Assembly: GCF_009363275.1 (NCBI RefSeq)
Contig: NZ_CP045324.1
Location: 124,001-188,000, forward strand
DNA from: Marinobacter sp. THAF197a
Lineage (GTDB): Bacteria > Pseudomonadota > Gammaproteobacteria > Pseudomonadales > Oleiphilaceae
Direction: 5' to 3'
Length of the DNA: 64,000 nucleotides
Notes under the pieces: generated by a model
Databases searched by the model: none
Told to the model about the DNA's origin: nothing
What the model saw: the letters and a program-made list of their open reading frames with translations, nothing else
Translations under genes and position numbers: made by a program
Part shown: in pieces, positions 40,436 through 48,908 of the stretch
Position numbering within the stretch: the first letter of the stretch is position 1
Layout: every line of letters starts with the position of its first letter

Positions 40436-41393
40436 AACCCGACCGGCCCGCAGTAAACGCATTCCGGCCGTGGAAGTCCTGGAACCCCGGGCCCGCGACA
40501 GCTGGACCCACACCCGCAATGGTGACCCCCGGGGCTACATCGACGCGGACAAGCTCAAGGAGCTGTGGATTCACACGGGCACCGCCTGCAACCTGGCCTG
40601 TCCATTCTGCCTGGAAGGTTCACATCCCGGTGATGGTCGCATTCCGGGCATGAAGCTCAGTGATGTGAAACCGTTTATCCACGAAGCCATCGATATGGGC
40701 GTGGAGCAGTTTTCCTTCACCGGCGGAGAGCCTTTCGTGATCCGGGATTTCGTGAATATCCTGGATTACGCCAGCCAGCACCGGCCCTGTTTTGTGCTGA
40801 CCAACGCCACCGAGCCGCTGCATAAACGGCAACACCAGGTGTTGCCGTTACTGGACAACCCCTACCCGATTCACTTCCGGGTCAGCCTGGATTTCCCGGA
40901 TCGTGCCCGGCACGACAAGGACCGCGGCGAAGGCAGCTTTGACCAGGCGTTGGAGGGGATCCAATGGTTGATCGAACAGGGTTTCAAGGTATCGATCGCC
41001 CGCCAGACCGACCCCGGCGAACACCCGGTGGAGGTGGAAGCCGCGTTCCGTGAGATTTTCCGTCAGTGGAACATTCCGGAGAACCTGGCGTTTACCGCGT
41101 TTCCGGACCTGGGTACACCGGGTTCCGAAGACGGCAGCCCGGAGATCACCGAGACCTGCATGGAGAAGTACCCGACCAAAGAGGCCCGTTCCCACTTCAT
41201 GTGCACCTACACGAGGATGCTGGTGAAGAAGGGGGATCAGGTTCGGGTGTATGCCTGCACGCTGGTGGATGACGACCCCCATTATGACCTGGGTGGCACG
41301 CTGGCCGAGAGCATGGACGAGCGGATTATGTTGCGGCATCACCGGTGTTTTTCCTGTTACCGGTTTGGGGCTAGTTGTTCGGCGCCTGGCTGA
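40422..41393 (+). CDS. Radical SAM enzyme with C-terminal Cys-rich domain
   Basis: 323 residues. The radical SAM cluster motif is CNLACPFC (near residue 52), followed by FSFTGGEPFVIRDFVNIL for SAM binding. The C-terminus carries five to six Cys (FMCTYTRMLV, VYACTLVDD, HRCFSCYRFGASCS), resembling SPASM/twitch domains with auxiliary clusters. The reaction is unknown. It overlaps the flavoprotein gene by 14 bp, so the two are translationally coupled and likely work together. Two long hairpins follow. Confidence 0.9.
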   Translation: MPLTETRPARSKRIPAVEVLEPRARDSWTHTRNGDPRGYIDADKLKELWIHTGTACNLACPFCLEGSHPGDGRIPGMKLSDVKPFIHEAIDMGVEQFSFTGGEPFVIRDFVNILDYASQHRPCFVLTNATEPLHKRQHQVLPLLDNPYPIHFRVSLDFPDRARHDKDRGEGSFDQALEGIQWLIEQGFKVSIARQTDPGEHPVEVEAAFREIFRQWNIPENLAFTAFPDLGTPGSEDGSPEITETCMEKYPTKEARSHFMCTYTRMLVKKGDQVRVYACTLVDDDPHYDLGGTLAESMDERIMLRHHRCFSCYRFGASCSAPG

Positions 41394-41436
41394 CTCGCTG
41401 TTTTGGGATTCTGAGGTTCTGGAACTTCGGAGTTGC

Positions 41437-41520
41437 GGCCGTTGGGTATGGGGATGCCCTCCAAAACAAAAATCGTGGATTTTTTAATGGTTTCGGAGGG
41501 CATCCCCATACCCAACGGCC
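41437..41520. repeat. Hairpin element A1: 26-bp perfect arms, 32-base conserved centre
   Basis: Arms 41437-41462 and 41495-41520 are perfect reverse complements (26 of 26). The 32-base centre (41463-41494) contains its own palindrome, AAAATC-GTG-GATTTT-like, and matches the centre of element A2 in inverted orientation at 29 of 32 positions. The arms of A1 and A2 are not related. Confidence 0.9.
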
Positions 41521-41568
41521 TTGGTGAGCACCGGTGGTGTGCCGGGAAGCTGTTATCGATGTTGGGGG

Positions 41569-41646
41569 CGTTGAGAGGTGGAGGGGGTTCCAAAACCATT
41601 AGAAAATCCACGATTTTCGTTTTGGAACCCCCTCCACCGCTCAACG
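41569..41646. repeat. Hairpin element A2: 23-bp arms, inverted copy of A1 centre
   Basis: Arms 41569-41591 and 41624-41646 pair with one mismatch (22 of 23). The centre 41592-41623 is the inverted counterpart of the A1 centre. Both elements have CC-AAAAC at one arm-centre junction. The 48 bp between A1 and A2 show no further repeat. The ribosome binding region of the symporter gene follows directly. Confidence 0.9.
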
Positions 41647-41674
41647 ACCTGCACCAAAACAATGGAATAAAAAA

Positions 41675-43078
41675 ATGAACTTTACTGAAGCCTCCCTGTT
41701 CTGGGGATTTCTGCTGGTGTACGGCGTGGTTATGTACGTGCTGTCGCCCAAGAGCAAGAACGCGAATTCGTTTTACAAGGGCGCGGATGACCACGGCAAC
41801 CCGGTGGGCCAGTGGTCGCTCACGGCGAGTATCTTTATCAGCTGGATCTTTGCCAAATCGGTGACCAACGCCGCCAACCTCGGCGCCGCTTATGGCGTGG
41901 TCGGTGGCCTGGCCTATGCCAGTTACTGGTTGTCGATTCCGGTGGCGGGTTATGTGATCTACCTGATCCGTACCCAGACCGGGGCCAGGAGCCTGCAGGA
42001 TTTCCTGACCTCCCGGTTTGGACGGTTCGCAGCGCTGGCGTTTGCGGCGGCGATCCTCATCCGGTTGTATAACGAAGTCTGGAGTAACACCGCCGTGGTC
42101 GGTGGCTATTTCGGCTTGCCCGGGGAGTGGGAATACTACGCTGCGGCGATGCTGTTTACCGTTTTTACCCTGGCGTACAGCCTCAAGGGCGGGCTTCGGT
42201 CTTCGATCTTTACCGATGTGATTCAGGCCTTCGTGTTTGTGTTCTTCGTCGGGGCGGTGTTGTTCCTGATTATTCCGGCTAACGATACCAGCGCGCTGCT
42301 GACCAACGGCGAGTTCCGCCTGAACGCCGGCTTCGATCTGTTGCTGGTGGCTTTGCTGCAGCTGTTCAGTTACCCGTTCCATGACCCGGTGCTGACCGAC
42401 CGGGGCTTTGTGAACAAGGAAAAGACCATGCTCAAGAGCTTCGTGGTGGCGGGTCTTCTTGGCTTTGTGGCGGTATTTATTTTCAGTCTGGTGGGGGTGC
42501 ATGCCCGCTTGAACGGTATTGAAGCCATGGGCAATGCGCCAGCGGCGGTTGGCCAGTCTCTTGGTCTGGCAGCACTGTTCTTTATGAGTGTGGTGATGAT
42601 GACCTCGGCCGGTTCAACACTGGATTCCACCTTTAGCTCGTTGGCGAAGTCCCTGGCAGTAGACCTGCCCCGCCTGGCCCGTCGCGCCAAAGACAAGCTG
42701 CCGAGTGTTCGGGTGGGTGCGGTGGTGATGATTGTATTCGCCTTGCTCGGTAACTTACCGATGTTCGCCGGCACCGACATTCTCAAGGCTACGACTATCT
42801 CCGGCACCATGGTGATGGGCCTGGCGCCGGTCTTCCTGTTCTATGGCTTTACTCAGTGGTCGCCCTGGAGCTTTCACCTCAGCTTCTGGACCGGGCTCGG
42901 GTTGGGTATTCTGCTGGCGGCGGGCCTGATTCCCTCCAGCTGGGCGATTGGTGATGGTGCCTACGCCATGTTGCTGGGTGTGAATGCCTACGGTTTTCTG
43001 ATCTGTACGGCGTGTTTCTTCCTGCCTTTGCTGCTTCGGCGCCTGGCCGGAAAGTCTGTGGTTGCTGAGGGCGCGTGA
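41675..43078 (+). CDS. Sodium:solute symporter (SSS) family transporter
   Basis: 467 residues, about 13 helices. SSS features: SLTASIFISWIFAKSVTNAA near residues 48-67, ARSLQDFLTSRFGRF, and SAGSTLDSTFSSLAKSLAVD near 310-330, which corresponds to the Na+ site region. The substrate is not identifiable. It sits between the radical SAM gene and a phosphoesterase gene, 21 bp before the latter, and may supply a solute for that pathway. Confidence 0.88.
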   Translation: MNFTEASLFWGFLLVYGVVMYVLSPKSKNANSFYKGADDHGNPVGQWSLTASIFISWIFAKSVTNAANLGAAYGVVGGLAYASYWLSIPVAGYVIYLIRTQTGARSLQDFLTSRFGRFAALAFAAAILIRLYNEVWSNTAVVGGYFGLPGEWEYYAAAMLFTVFTLAYSLKGGLRSSIFTDVIQAFVFVFFVGAVLFLIIPANDTSALLTNGEFRLNAGFDLLLVALLQLFSYPFHDPVLTDRGFVNKEKTMLKSFVVAGLLGFVAVFIFSLVGVHARLNGIEAMGNAPAAVGQSLGLAALFFMSVVMMTSAGSTLDSTFSSLAKSLAVDLPRLARRAKDKLPSVRVGAVVMIVFALLGNLPMFAGTDILKATTISGTMVMGLAPVFLFYGFTQWSPWSFHLSFWTGLGLGILLAAGLIPSSWAIGDGAYAMLLGVNAYGFLICTACFFLPLLLRRLAGKSVVAEGA

Positions 43079-43099
43079 TAAAACGGGAGGGATCAGGCA

Positions 43100-44056
43100 A
43101 TGGCTGACACAGAAGGGCGCAGCTGTCCGCTGGCTTACCGCTACCGGCCGGAAGCGCTTTGTGGTGAGCCCACCAACGTATCCGAGAGTGTGCTGTATAT
43201 CGTCGGCGGGCTGTACGGCAACCCCTTTGCCCTAAACGAAATCGAGGCCATGGCACAGGCGGAGGAGCGCCATGGCCACCGGGTTAAACTGGTGTTCAAT
43301 GGCGATTTTAACTGGTTCAACGCCGACGACACTCTGTTCCGGGAGATCAACAGCCGGGTTCTGGACCATACCGCGATTCTAGGCAATGTGGATTATGAGT
43401 TATCGCTTCCCAACGCCGGAGCGGGCTGTGGTTGTGCCTATCCGGAGTACGTGGATCAGGGTGTGGTGGCGCGTTCGAACCAGATGATGGAACGCTTGCA
43501 GGCGCTGGCGGACCAACACCCCGATATCCAAAAGAAACTCTCGCTACTGCCAAGATACCGCTGCCTGATCTTTGGAGGCCTAAAGATTTTGGTGTTGCAT
43601 GGCGACCCTGAGTCGCTGGCGGGCTGGGGGTTGTCCCATGAAGCATTCAGCGCCGGTAACGACCGGCAGTTGGTGAGTTGGTTTCGCGCCACCGGTGCCG
43701 ATGTGATCGCGTGCACTCACACCTGCCTGCCGGTTCTCTGGTCTGGAGAAGTGGATGGACGCCCTTGCCTGGTAACCAATAACGGCGCGGCGGGTATGGG
43801 TAATCTGCGCTCTGACCCACGCGGCTTGATTACCCGTATTGGCTTTACGAGCCCTTTCTCTGAGCCTGTGGCGGGCTTGGCGCGGCCCGGTTTGCATGTT
43901 TCCCTGATGCCTGTGGCTTACGATGTGAACGCCTGGCTGTCACAGTTTGACCGGCTGTGGCCGGAAGGATCGCCTGCGGCAGTGTCTTATCGGGGCCGTT
44001 TGGTCGCTGGAACCAGTCTTGGTCCTGGCGATGTGGTTTTTCCTTCCATTCCGTAA
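43100..44056 (+). CDS. Calcineurin-like metallophosphoesterase family protein
   Basis: 318 residues. Metal-site elements appear in modified form: VGGLYGNPFALNEIEAM (usually SDxHG/GNxxAL), FNGDFNWF, ILGNVDYEL, LVLHGDPESLAGW and ACTHTCLPVL. The first Asp-His pair is altered to Gly-Leu-Tyr, so one metal ligand is missing or replaced. The substrate is unknown. Last gene of the flavoprotein-radical SAM-symporter-phosphoesterase series. Confidence 0.75.
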   Translation: MADTEGRSCPLAYRYRPEALCGEPTNVSESVLYIVGGLYGNPFALNEIEAMAQAEERHGHRVKLVFNGDFNWFNADDTLFREINSRVLDHTAILGNVDYELSLPNAGAGCGCAYPEYVDQGVVARSNQMMERLQALADQHPDIQKKLSLLPRYRCLIFGGLKILVLHGDPESLAGWGLSHEAFSAGNDRQLVSWFRATGADVIACTHTCLPVLWSGEVDGRPCLVTNNGAAGMGNLRSDPRGLITRIGFTSPFSEPVAGLARPGLHVSLMPVAYDVNAWLSQFDRLWPEGSPAAVSYRGRLVAGTSLGPGDVVFPSIP

Positions 44057-44142
44057 CCAGTCTGTCACTGGCGAATGCTTCAATTCGGTCTATTCTGAAA
44101 GAATCGAGCCCCGGTAGTTCTTGATGGCTGTTGGGGGTCGAC

Positions 44143-44170
44143 TTGAAATATATTTTGTGGTCTATATAAT
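44143..44170 (+). promoter_or_regulatory. Sigma-70 promoter of the ectoine operon
   Basis: TTGAAA (44143-44148), 16 bp AT-rich spacer, TATAAT (44165-44170), 35 bp before ectA. The AT-rich region upstream fits an osmotically induced promoter. Confidence 0.75.
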
Positions 44171-44204
44171 TCAACTCTAACTTTTGAAGCGAATTGATCA
44201 CGTT

Positions 44205-44720
44205 ATGACATCAGAAGGATCGAATACCACCGCCATCGCCTTGCGCAAACCCACCAAGGATGATGGCTACAGGCTCCACCAGCTGGTAGCGGAATGCCCG
44301 CCGCTGGACCCCAACTCGATTTACTGCAACCTGTTGCAGTGCAGCCACTTTGCCGAAACCGGCGTGGCCGCGGAGAAGGAAGGCGATCTGGTCGGCTTTA
44401 TCTCCGGATACATCCCTCCCCAACAGCCCGAAACCGTATTTGTCTGGCAGGTGGCGGTTCACGAGAAAGGTCGTGGACAGGGCCTCGCCAAGCGGATGCT
44501 GAAGGAAATCGTTGGCCGGGACGCGTGCAAAAACGTCACGCACCTGGAAACCACGATTACCGAAGACAACGAGGCCTCCTGGGCGCTGTTCCGCTCGTTT
44601 GCCCGTGATCTGGGAGCCGAGCTCACCTATCACGAGCACTTCGAGAAAGAGACCCACTTTGGCGGCAAGCACGATTCCGAGTTCCTGCTGCGCATCGGGC
44701 CTTTCACGAAGCCTGTCTGA
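44205..44720 (+). CDS. ectA: L-2,4-diaminobutyrate acetyltransferase
   Basis: 171 residues, GNAT fold. KPTKDDGYRLHQLVAECPPL, DPNSIYCNLLQCSHFAETGV and VFVWQVAVHEKGRGQGLAKR with the acetyl-CoA pyrophosphate loop (GRGQGLA) are hallmarks of EctA. It acetylates diaminobutyrate to N-gamma-acetyl-diaminobutyrate, the second step of ectoine synthesis. The ATG at 44205 matches the usual N-terminus (TTG 44184 is less likely). Confidence 0.95.
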   Translation: MTSEGSNTTAIALRKPTKDDGYRLHQLVAECPPLDPNSIYCNLLQCSHFAETGVAAEKEGDLVGFISGYIPPQQPETVFVWQVAVHEKGRGQGLAKRMLKEIVGRDACKNVTHLETTITEDNEASWALFRSFARDLGAELTYHEHFEKETHFGGKHDSEFLLRIGPFTKPV

Positions 44721-44900
44721 GTGCCCTGATTCACGAAAGTGAATCGCCGATAGCGACTATGTAACAGCCGGCAGGCCACCCGGGGTGGGCCTGCCACAGG
44801 GCTGAAATCAACGCACGGCGGGCTTGTTGCGACCGACACGTTTTACCAGCAGGCTCCCCCGCGCAATAACCTCGAACCTGACATGCTAAGAGGCAAGACA
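44721..44900 (+). other. Hairpin-rich gap between ectA and ectB
   Basis: 180 bp with two hairpins: GATTCAC-GAAA-GTGAATC (44728-44745) and GGCAGGCC...GGCCTGCC (44770-44795). There is no T-run. It is unusually long for this operon and may tune expression of ectB relative to ectA. Confidence 0.6.
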
Positions 44901-46169
44901 ATGGAAATTTTTAAGTCCACTGAATCTGAAGTACGCGTTTATTCCCGTGCCTTTCCGGTGATCTTTAACCGTGCCAAGAACGCGCACCTGTACACCGAAG
45001 ACGGCAAGCAATACCTGGACTTCCTGGCCGGTGCCGGTTCCCTGAACTACGGCCACAACAACGACATTCTGAAAAAAGCACTGCTTGAGTACATCGAGGC
45101 GGACGGCGTAAGCCAGGGCCTGGATATGTTTACCACCGCCAAGCATGACTTCATGGAGGCCTACAAGAAGTACATCCTGGACCCCCGTGGTCTGGACTAC
45201 AAAATGCAGTTCACGGGCCCCACCGGCACCAACTGTGTGGAAGCGGCTATGAAGCTGGCCCGTAAGGTCAAAGGCCGTACCGGCATTATCTCGTTCACCA
45301 ACGGTTTCCACGGTGTCACCATGGGTGCGGTTGCCGCAACCGGTAACAAGCACCACCGTGGTGGTGTTGGCACACCGCTGGGTAGCGTTGATTTCCAGTT
45401 TTACGATGGTTACCTGGGTGAAGACATCGACACCCTGATGATCATGGACAAGGTGCTGTCTGACAGCTCTTCCGGTGTCGAATTGCCGGCCGCAGTGATT
45501 GTTGAGGCGGTACAGGGCGAGGGCGGGCTTAACGCAGCCCGTGCCGAATGGCTCAAAGGCCTGTCTGACCTGTGCAAGAAGCACGATATCCTGCTGATTC
45601 TGGATGATATCCAGGCGGGCAACGGCCGTACCGGTGAATTCTTCAGCTTTGAGTTTGCTGGTATCAAGCCGGACATTGTGACCGTGTCCAAGTCCCTGAG
45701 TGGCTATGGTCTGCCGATGGCGCTGGTGCTGTTCAAGCCGGAGCTGGACGTGTGGGAATCCGGTGAGCACAACGGTACCTTCCGTGGTAACAACATGGCC
45801 TTCGTGACCGCCCGTGCCGCCGTTGAAACCTACTGGAAGGACGATGCCTTCGCCAATGAGGTAAAAGCCAAGACCAAGGTGCTGGGTGATGCCCTGCAGG
45901 CGATCTGCGACAAGTACCCCGGTGAGTTCAAGATGAAAGGCCGTGGCCTGATGCGTGGTATTGAAGCCAAACATGCGGACCTGACTGGCCCGATCACCAA
46001 GCGAGCATTCCAGAAAGGCCTGATCATCGAAACCAGTGGTCCGAACGACGAAGTCATCAAGTGCCTGATGCCTCTGACCACCAGCGAGGACGATCTGCGC
46101 CTGGGTGCGAGCATCCTGGCCGAGAGTGTTGATGAAATCATGCAGGAAGGTGTCAGCGAGGCGTCGTAA
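44901..46169 (+). CDS. ectB: Diaminobutyrate--2-oxoglutarate transaminase
   Basis: 422 residues, class III PLP aminotransferase. EIFKSTESEVRVYSRAFPVI at the start, QFTGPTGTNCVEAAMKLARK for PLP phosphate, ILDDIQAGNGRTGEFFSFE, and TVSKSLSGYGLPMALVL with the Schiff-base Lys. It converts aspartate semialdehyde to diaminobutyrate. AGAGG lies before ATG 44901; an in-frame ATG at 44883 is less well placed. Normally ectC follows, but here the aspartokinase gene comes 50 bp later. Confidence 0.96.
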   Translation: MEIFKSTESEVRVYSRAFPVIFNRAKNAHLYTEDGKQYLDFLAGAGSLNYGHNNDILKKALLEYIEADGVSQGLDMFTTAKHDFMEAYKKYILDPRGLDYKMQFTGPTGTNCVEAAMKLARKVKGRTGIISFTNGFHGVTMGAVAATGNKHHRGGVGTPLGSVDFQFYDGYLGEDIDTLMIMDKVLSDSSSGVELPAAVIVEAVQGEGGLNAARAEWLKGLSDLCKKHDILLILDDIQAGNGRTGEFFSFEFAGIKPDIVTVSKSLSGYGLPMALVLFKPELDVWESGEHNGTFRGNNMAFVTARAAVETYWKDDAFANEVKAKTKVLGDALQAICDKYPGEFKMKGRGLMRGIEAKHADLTGPITKRAFQKGLIIETSGPNDEVIKCLMPLTTSEDDLRLGASILAESVDEIMQEGVSEAS

Positions 46170-46219
46170 GACGCCCGCCATCCCACACTTACATTCCGCA
46201 GGATAGCAAAGGCGACAAC

Positions 46220-47671
46220 ATGACTACGGCACAACACACCGTCGAGAAAATCGGCGGTACGTCCATGAGTAACTACGAGGCCGTTCGCGACAACATCATT
46301 ATTGCCAAGCGCAAGAAGAGCGACCTCTATCAGCGTATTTTCGTGGTCTCCGCATACGGTGGCGTGACCAACGAGCTGCTGGAACACAAGAAAACCGGCG
46401 AGCCGGGTGTCTATGCCCTTTTTGCCGATGCTGAATCGGACTGGGCCTGGGGCGACGACCTTACCAAGCTGATCCAGTTCCTGACCGACATCAACGGCGA
46501 ACTGTTCGAAGACCCGATGCTCAAGCAACAGGCCGACCAGTTCATTACCGACCGCATTGAAGGGGTTCGTGGCTGTCTGATTGACCTCCAGCGCCTGTGT
46601 TCCTATGGTCAGTTCCAGCTGGAAGAGCACCTGCTCACGGTCCGGGAAATGCTCGCCGGTATCGGCGAAGCCCACAGTGCCTTCAACACGGCGTTGAAGC
46701 TGCAGCAGGAAGGCATCAACGCCCGTTTCGTGGATCTGACCGGCTGGCGCGACAGCGAGTTGCTGCCGCTGGACGAGAAGCTCAAGCAGGCGTTCGACAA
46801 CGTAGATCTGACTCGCGAGCTGCCGATTGTCACCGGTTATGCCCAGTGCAAGGAAGGCTTGATGCGCACCTTCGACCGGGGTTACAGCGAGATGACTTTC
46901 AGCCGGGTGGCGGTGATCACCAATGCCCGTGAAGCCATTATTCACAAGGAATACCACCTGAGTTCTGCTGACCCCAATATCGTGGGCGAAGAGAAAGTGG
47001 TCCCCCTGGGGCGCACCAACTACGACGTTGCCGACCAGCTGGCCAACCTGGGGATGGAGGCCATCCACCCCCGCGCCGGTAAGGGCCTGCGCCAGAATGA
47101 GATTCCACTGCGGGTGATGAACACCTTCGAGCCCGAGCACACCGGTACGCTGATCACCGGCGATTACGTCAGTGAAAAGCCGCAGGTGGAAATCGTGGCC
47201 GGCGCCAAGGGCGTGTTCGCCATCGAAGTGTTCGATCAGGACATGCAGGGCGAGCCGGGCTCCGACCGCCGTATTCTGGATGTGCTGAATCGCTTCAAAG
47301 TGCGCTTCATGTCCAAGGACACCAACGCCAACACCATTACCCATTATGTGGACACCACGCTCAAGCATGTGAAGCGCGTGGTCAAGGCGCTGGAGGAAGA
47401 ATTCCCCAATGCCGAGATCAGTACCCGCAAAGTGGCCCTGGTGTCTGCCATCGGCAGTGATATGAAGGTGCCGGGTATCCTGGCACGCTCTGTAAAATCG
47501 CTGGCGGACCAAGACATCAGCGTTCTGGCGATTCACCAATGCATGCGCCAGGTGGATATCCAGTTTGTGATTGAAGAGGACCACTACAACCAGGCGATTG
47601 TGGCCCTGCACGGTGCTCTGATTGAACCCCACAATCACGAGTACGCCATTGTGGCGGCTTCAACCACCTGA
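46220..47671 (+). CDS. ask: Ectoine-specific aspartate kinase
   Basis: 483 residues. The N-terminal kinase motif is VEKIGGTSMSNYEAVRDN, followed by FVVSAYGGVTNELLEH, NAREAIIHKEYHLSSADP and two ACT domains (VEIVAGAKGVFAIEV and KVALVSAIGSDMKVPGIL). The KIGGTSM start and length are those of the Ask_Ect branch, which is feedback-insensitive and found with ect genes. It feeds aspartyl phosphate to the pathway. Confidence 0.93.
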   Translation: MTTAQHTVEKIGGTSMSNYEAVRDNIIIAKRKKSDLYQRIFVVSAYGGVTNELLEHKKTGEPGVYALFADAESDWAWGDDLTKLIQFLTDINGELFEDPMLKQQADQFITDRIEGVRGCLIDLQRLCSYGQFQLEEHLLTVREMLAGIGEAHSAFNTALKLQQEGINARFVDLTGWRDSELLPLDEKLKQAFDNVDLTRELPIVTGYAQCKEGLMRTFDRGYSEMTFSRVAVITNAREAIIHKEYHLSSADPNIVGEEKVVPLGRTNYDVADQLANLGMEAIHPRAGKGLRQNEIPLRVMNTFEPEHTGTLITGDYVSEKPQVEIVAGAKGVFAIEVFDQDMQGEPGSDRRILDVLNRFKVRFMSKDTNANTITHYVDTTLKHVKRVVKALEEEFPNAEISTRKVALVSAIGSDMKVPGILARSVKSLADQDISVLAIHQCMRQVDIQFVIEEDHYNQAIVALHGALIEPHNHEYAIVAASTT

Positions 47672-47677
47672 AGAATT

Positions 47678-47779
47678 ACCCGCCGGCAAAACCGGTCGCT
47701 TTGCCGGTGGGTAATGGAGGACGTCTTGCCTCCTGATCGGGCGCCCGGTCGGCCGTTTTGCCCGGTGTTTTTCACCGGG
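47678..47779 (+). terminator. Two hairpins after ask
   Basis: ACCCGCCGGCAAA pairs with TTTGCCGGTGGGT (47678-47712) and CCCGGTG pairs with CACCGGG over TTTTT (47761-47779). No long T-run follows either. They probably end the ectoine operon. The rest of the gap to 47913 is unremarkable. Confidence 0.6.
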
Positions 47780-47913
47780 TAAGTAACATGGCCGGGCGTG
47801 ACCGATCTCCTCACTTCCCCGCTCGTTTGTATCGGTTTTCCACGCCTTCCAGGGCAATCTGCCCGCCCGACCTCACCGTATATTCGACAAAGTTTCAACG
47901 GGTACCTTAGCCA

Positions 47914-48906
47914 ATGCAGATACATGATCGGCAGGGACCGTCTCCGACTCTTCCCCACGATGGTGAAAGGGATTCCCTGGTAGGGTTGTACTTCAGGGAT
48001 GCGTCCCGACATGAACTTCTCAGCGATGATGCGGAGCGCCGCCTGGCGCGGCAGCTGATTCGCAGTTTAAGGGTGATCAGCCAGGAACTCTGTTTGCCCG
48101 ATGACACACCACAAACCCTTCGGGAAGTGGTTGGTAGCCTGGGCGACGCCTGTGCCTTCTCCAGCCGCTGTCGCCGGGCCTATCACCTGGCAATGGCCTG
48201 CCGGCGCCGGCTGATACAGTGCAACCTGAGGTTGGCGGTGCACATCGCCCGCCGTTACAGCCAGCACGGTATCCCCATGTCAGACCTGATCCAGGACGCC
48301 AATGTGGGTTTGATCAAGGCGGTTGAACGATACGACCCGGCTAAGGGTTTTCGTTTTTCAACCTATGCTTACTGGTGGATCAGCGAGGAGGTGCGCCGTT
48401 GCCTGCAGCGTGGCGTGCGGGTAGTGCACACACCGGAGAACGTCGTCGAGGAAATACGTCAGCTCCAGAAAACCTCCATGCGATTACACCAGGCCCTGGG
48501 GCGCACGCCATCGCAGACCGAGCTGGCCAAAGCCATGGAGGCCTCGCCCTCGCGGATCGGCGAACTGAGAGCGCTGGCCGCCCGGGAAGTGTCCACCGAT
48601 GTGCCTTTGCTTGAAGACGGTACCATTACCCTGGGCGACAGCCTCGCCAGTGGCGAAACCATGTCTCCGGACCATCCACTGCGGCAGCGGGACCGACAGA
48701 TTACCTTGCAGGCCATGATGGGTGAGTTGACTGAGCGGGAGAGGGATATTCTGTCCCGACGCTACGGGCTGGGTGTATCCGAACCGGAGACACTGCAAAC
48801 CCTGTCGGATCAGTTGGGAATCAGCCGTGAGCGGGTAAGACAGATAGAGAAGACCGCGTTAAAGAAACTGCAACAGTGGTTTTCGGAGCCGAACAACGGT
48901 GCCTGA
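47914..48906 (+). CDS. Sigma-70 family (group 2/RpoS-like) sigma factor
   Basis: 330 residues. Region 1.2: DSLVGLYFRDASRHELLSDD. Region 2: NLRLAVHIARRYSQHGIPMS, RFSTYAYWWISEEVRRCLQR. Region 3: RLHQALGRTPSQTELAKAME. Region 4: LTERERDILSRRYGLGVSEP with the HTH SDQLGISRERVRQIEKTAL. The order and size match RpoS-type factors, but the insert after region 1.2 (ISQELCLPDDTPQTLREVVG) is unusual, so this is a paralogue rather than clear RpoS. It stands downstream of the osmoadaptation operon. Confidence 0.88.
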   Translation: MQIHDRQGPSPTLPHDGERDSLVGLYFRDASRHELLSDDAERRLARQLIRSLRVISQELCLPDDTPQTLREVVGSLGDACAFSSRCRRAYHLAMACRRRLIQCNLRLAVHIARRYSQHGIPMSDLIQDANVGLIKAVERYDPAKGFRFSTYAYWWISEEVRRCLQRGVRVVHTPENVVEEIRQLQKTSMRLHQALGRTPSQTELAKAMEASPSRIGELRALAAREVSTDVPLLEDGTITLGDSLASGETMSPDHPLRQRDRQITLQAMMGELTERERDILSRRYGLGVSEPETLQTLSDQLGISRERVRQIEKTALKKLQQWFSEPNNGA

Positions 48907-48908
48907 GG

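Noticed and set aside
41400..41680. Short proteins encoded across the hairpins (for example the 81-residue plus-strand frame at 41433-41678)
   Set aside because: The sequence is explained by the two long palindromes. The translated products just mirror the repeated DNA and have no ribosome binding site.
44757..44800. A further ECF-type promoter before ectB (TGTAAC at 44759-44764)
   Set aside because: No GTGTC element follows at 15 or 16 bp; the hexamer is part of a hairpin-rich gap.
44886..46181. A 431-residue minus-strand frame opposite ectB
   Set aside because: Antisense shadow of ectB, same reasoning; no ribosome binding site or family motif.
45830..47638. A 602-residue open frame on the minus strand across ectB and ask
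   Set aside because: It is the antisense of two clearly recognised enzymes. High GC in third codon positions produces such long antisense frames. The translation is rich in His, Gln and Thr and matches no family.
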